Source: Dongia_B sp964406155 (GTDB lineage: Bacteria; Pseudomonadota; Alphaproteobacteria; Dongiales; Dongiaceae). From it: a stretch of 64,000 nucleotides of DNA. Of this stretch, positions 61,967 through 64,000 are shown piece by piece. The notes under the pieces were generated by a model that worked only from the letters and a program-made list of their open reading frames with translations, did no database searches and was not told where the DNA came from. Position 1 is the stretch's first letter. The number at the start of each line of letters is the position of its first letter. A program made the position numbers and the translations under genes. The stretch spans positions 1-64,000 of the forward strand of contig CAYOQR010000020.1 in NCBI GenBank assembly GCA_964406155.1. The letters are read 5' to 3'.

Positions 61967-62860
61967 TCAACTCGGTCCGATCTCGCTGTCGAGTGGCGGC
62001 GCCCCGCCGGCTATCGCATCCGGGTCGGCGCCGGTGAGACCGTTGCCGGTGACACTGTTGCCGGTCCGGCGGGCACGGGCGATATCGAGGAAGACTTCCT
62101 CCAGATTCTGCCGGCTGTAGCGCTCGATCAGTTCCTGTGGCGCGCCGGCATCGACGATCTGCCCCTGGCGCATCATCAGCACATGATCCGCCAGCCGCTC
62201 GACCTCGCCCATATTATGCGAGGCCAACAGGATGGCTGCCCCGTGCCGAGCCTGATAGCGCTCGAGATAAGCGCGGACCCAGTCCGCCGTGTCGGGATCG
62301 AGCGAGGCGGTCGGCTCGTCGAGCAGCAGCAGTTCCGGCTGGTTCAGCATCGCCTTGGCCAGCGCCACCCGGGTCTTCTGCCCGGCCGAAAGCGTCCCCA
62401 CCCGGCGATCGACCAGGGCGGCGAGCTCAAGTTCCTCGATCACCGCCGCGAGCCGTGCCGCGCGATCGACCAACCCGTAGAGCCGGGCGAAAACCTGCAG
62501 GTTCTGCCGCACGGTGAGCCGGTGCGGCAATTCGACATAGGGCGAGGAGAAGTTCATTCGCGGTAACAGATGGTGGCGTCGTGCTGCCAGATCCTCACCG
62601 AAGAGATGGATGGTCCCGGCGGTCGGCTGCAACAGGCCGAGCAGCATGGAAATGGTCGTGGTCTTGCCGGCGCCATTACCACCCAACAGGGCCACGGTCC
62701 GGCCGGTCGGTACGGTGAACCCGATGCCGCCGACGGCCGTGACGGTACCGAATATCTTGACCAGGCCGCTGACCTCGATCGCCGGTGCAGCGCCGGTCTG
62801 GGTTCCGGCGGGCGGACGGCCGGGCATCGGATGACGGGTTGCTGAAGCTCTTTCGGTCAT
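61967..62860 (-). CDS. ABC transporter ATP-binding protein (exporter, ABC-2 partner)
   Basis: A 297-residue ATPase. Walker A is LLGGNGAGKTTTISMLLG, the signature LSAGQKTRVALAKAMLN, Walker B ELLLLDEPTASLD, followed by the switch His in LLASHNMGEV. The C-terminal tail with EEVFLDIARARR is typical of the DRA/NatA exporter group. It heads the two-gene exporter operon, divergent from the regB-like gene with about 170 bases between. Confidence 0.94.
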   Translation of the reverse strand: MTERASATRHPMPGRPPAGTQTGAAPAIEVSGLVKIFGTVTAVGGIGFTVPTGRTVALLGGNGAGKTTTISMLLGLLQPTAGTIHLFGEDLAARRHHLLPRMNFSSPYVELPHRLTVRQNLQVFARLYGLVDRAARLAAVIEELELAALVDRRVGTLSAGQKTRVALAKAMLNQPELLLLDEPTASLDPDTADWVRAYLERYQARHGAAILLASHNMGEVERLADHVLMMRQGQIVDAGAPQELIERYSRQNLEEVFLDIARARRTGNSVTGNGLTGADPDAIAGGAPPLDSEIGPS

Positions 62861-63028
62861 GGTTGCAACGATGAATCGGATGAATTGAATGGGAACAACC
62901 GGGCCGTGGGATCAATCGGACAAGATTCCAACCGGCATTTACCCGGCCCGGCGCCGAGAAACTGCGGAAATGCCGGGCTGCCGCGACAGGCTTGCCAAAA
63001 CCGCTCCTCCCACCTCTTATAAGGGCCG

Positions 63029-64000
63029 ATGACCAGCGTGACCACAGCCACGGACACATTCCAGCCGCGCCCGCGACGCAGCAGTCCCGGGCGGGTGCGC
63101 GTCCGCACCCTGTCGGTCATCCGCTGGATCGCGGTGGCCGGCCAGGCCGCCGCCCTCCTGGTGGTGCAGTTCGGCCTTGGCTATCCGCTGCCGCTGATCC
63201 CCTGCCTGCTGGCGGTCCTCGCTCTGGCGGCCGTCAATCTGGTGGGACAGATCCGGCGGCGGCGGTCGGCCCGTCTGATGAGCGACCGTGAGGCGGCCTT
63301 CTCCTTCGCCTTCGACATCGTGCAGTTGACGGTCCTTCTTTATCTGACCGGCGGTCTGCACAATCCCTTCGCGGTCCTGATCCTGGCCCCGGTCACGGTG
63401 GCCGCAGCCGCCCTGTCGCTGCGCAGTACCATGGGCCTGGCGGCCCTGGCCATCACCGCCATCAACCTGCTGGCGATGTATCACATGCCGCTGCCCTGGG
63501 CCGGCGGCTCCTTCTTCCTGCCGCGCATCCTGCTGGCGGCCTTGGCCATCGCCCTCGCTCTGGCGGTCATCTTCATCACCTTCTATGTCTTCCGTGTCGC
63601 CGACGAGATGCGGCGGATGTCCGATGCGCTGAGTGCGGCGCAGGCTTCGCTGGACCGCGAGCAGCGCCTCTCCTCGCTCGGCGCCCTGGCGGCGGCGGCG
63701 GCGCATGAGCTGGGCAGTCCGCTCGGCACCATCTCGGTGGTCGCCAAGGAACTGGCCCGCGACCTCCCCGCCGACAGCCCGATCCGGCCTGATGTCGAAT
63801 TGCTCATGAGCCAAAGCGCCCGCTGCCGCGAGATCCTCAAGGAATTGTCCAGCCGGCCGGCCGAAAGTGGCGAGCATCCCTTCGAGATGATGCCCGCCTC
63901 GCTGATGATCGAAATCGCCGCCGGCCCGCATCAGCGTCCCCATGTCGCCCTGCGCGTCGAGGCGAAGCCCGATCCGCTGGACCCCGAGATGCCGCTGGTG
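63029..64000 (+). CDS. regB: RegB/PrrB/ActS-type redox-sensing histidine kinase (cut by window end)
   Basis: The first 324 codons are in the window; the ATG at 63029 begins MTSVTTATDTFQPRPRR. Six membrane helices fill residues about 30-195. The quinone-site motif GGxxNPF is residues 108-114 (GGLHNPF). The H-box is AAAAAHELGSPLGTIS with the phospho-acceptor His226. The redox-sensing Cys of the family is Cys266 (SARCREIL). RegB controls respiration, including bd oxidase and SCO-type genes, in response to redox state. The ATPase domain and the partner regA lie beyond the window. Confidence 0.93.
   Translation, partial: MTSVTTATDTFQPRPRRSSPGRVRVRTLSVIRWIAVAGQAAALLVVQFGLGYPLPLIPCLLAVLALAAVNLVGQIRRRRSARLMSDREAAFSFAFDIVQLTVLLYLTGGLHNPFAVLILAPVTVAAAALSLRSTMGLAALAITAINLLAMYHMPLPWAGGSFFLPRILLAALAIALALAVIFITFYVFRVADEMRRMSDALSAAQASLDREQRLSSLGALAAAAAHELGSPLGTISVVAKELARDLPADSPIRPDVELLMSQSARCREILKELSSRPAESGEHPFEMMPASLMIEIAAGPHQRPHVALRVEAKPDPLDPEMPLV

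Overview
The window is GC-rich, gene-dense bacterial chromosome. The protein families point to an alphaproteobacterium, probably Rhodospirillales-like: the metX-metW pair, a RegB/PrrB redox kinase, PhaR with a short alpha/beta-hydrolase PHA synthase, a YqjD-YqjE-YqjK set and BetI-type regulation. I saw no rRNA, tRNA, CRISPR array, insertion sequence or prophage. Genes lie on both strands in short operons, and many convergent pairs are separated by a clear hairpin terminator. It reads as ordinary core and metabolic chromosome.

Layout. 1-0.9 kb: end of metX, then metW. 1-3 kb: an exported sulfatase-modifying-factor-like protein without the catalytic cysteines, and a TonB-like protein. 3.5-6.6 kb: cydP-cydA-cydB-cydX for cytochrome bd oxidase. 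6.6-12.2 kb: methyltransferase, gloB, glutathione transferase, two EamA transporters and an aminotransferase. 12.4-16.3 kb: a polar amino-acid ABC importer with two tandem paralogous binding proteins and two permeases but no ATPase gene. 16.4-21.2 kb: polyhydroxybutyrate (PHB) cluster phaR / PhaE-like gene / phaC / phaA / phaB. 21.2-23.5 kb: a YafY-type WYL regulator flanked by two targets that share a CTGACA/TGTCAG operator core. 23.6-25.9 kb: LysR regulator divergent from a Rieske oxygenase. 26-31.6 kb: membrane protein, aminotransferase, acetoacetate-CoA ligase, DUF1232 protein and a BKACE enzyme. 31.8-36.7 kb: Sel1 protein, BetI-like regulator, trimethylamine-dehydrogenase-like flavoprotein and PotF-like binding protein. 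36.8-40.2 kb: S53 and S10 peptidases, both without signal peptides. 40.3-43.2 kb: OsmC protein, a TPR-methyltransferase and two tiny motility-type proteins. 43.4-53 kb: CoA-ester lyase, glutamine amidotransferase, ATP-grasp protein, histidine kinase, M48 peptidase, Ada-like repair protein, VOC protein, YcgN protein and PHB depolymerase. 53-55 kb: MAPEG, SCO and SYLF proteins. 55-58.5 kb: cobC-cobS and cobT for late cobalamin assembly. 58.5-61.1 kb: YcaQ/AlkX-like glycosylase and the YqjD/YqjE/YqjK set. 61.1-64 kb: ABC-2 exporter and the start of regB, cut by the window end.

How it fits together. A full PHB cycle is present: phaA, phaB and phaC for synthesis, phaR for control, phaZ for mobilisation, and an acetoacetate-CoA ligase to return acetoacetate to CoA metabolism. 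TGC-rich dyads precede the phaC unit and phaA, and a weaker one precedes phaZ, so one PhaR regulon is plausible. A second theme is methylated-amine or polyamine use: Rieske oxygenase, amine dehydrogenase, PotF-like protein and BetI-like regulator. A third is low-oxygen and redox respiration: bd oxidase, SCO protein and RegB. I found no single obviously new defence or biosynthetic system. The most unusual items are the PhaE-like gene overlapping phaC, the WYL operator pair, the TPR-methyltransferase lacking part of the PRMT double-Glu loop beside two mini flagellar proteins, and four 19-bp repeats across the phaA stop codon.
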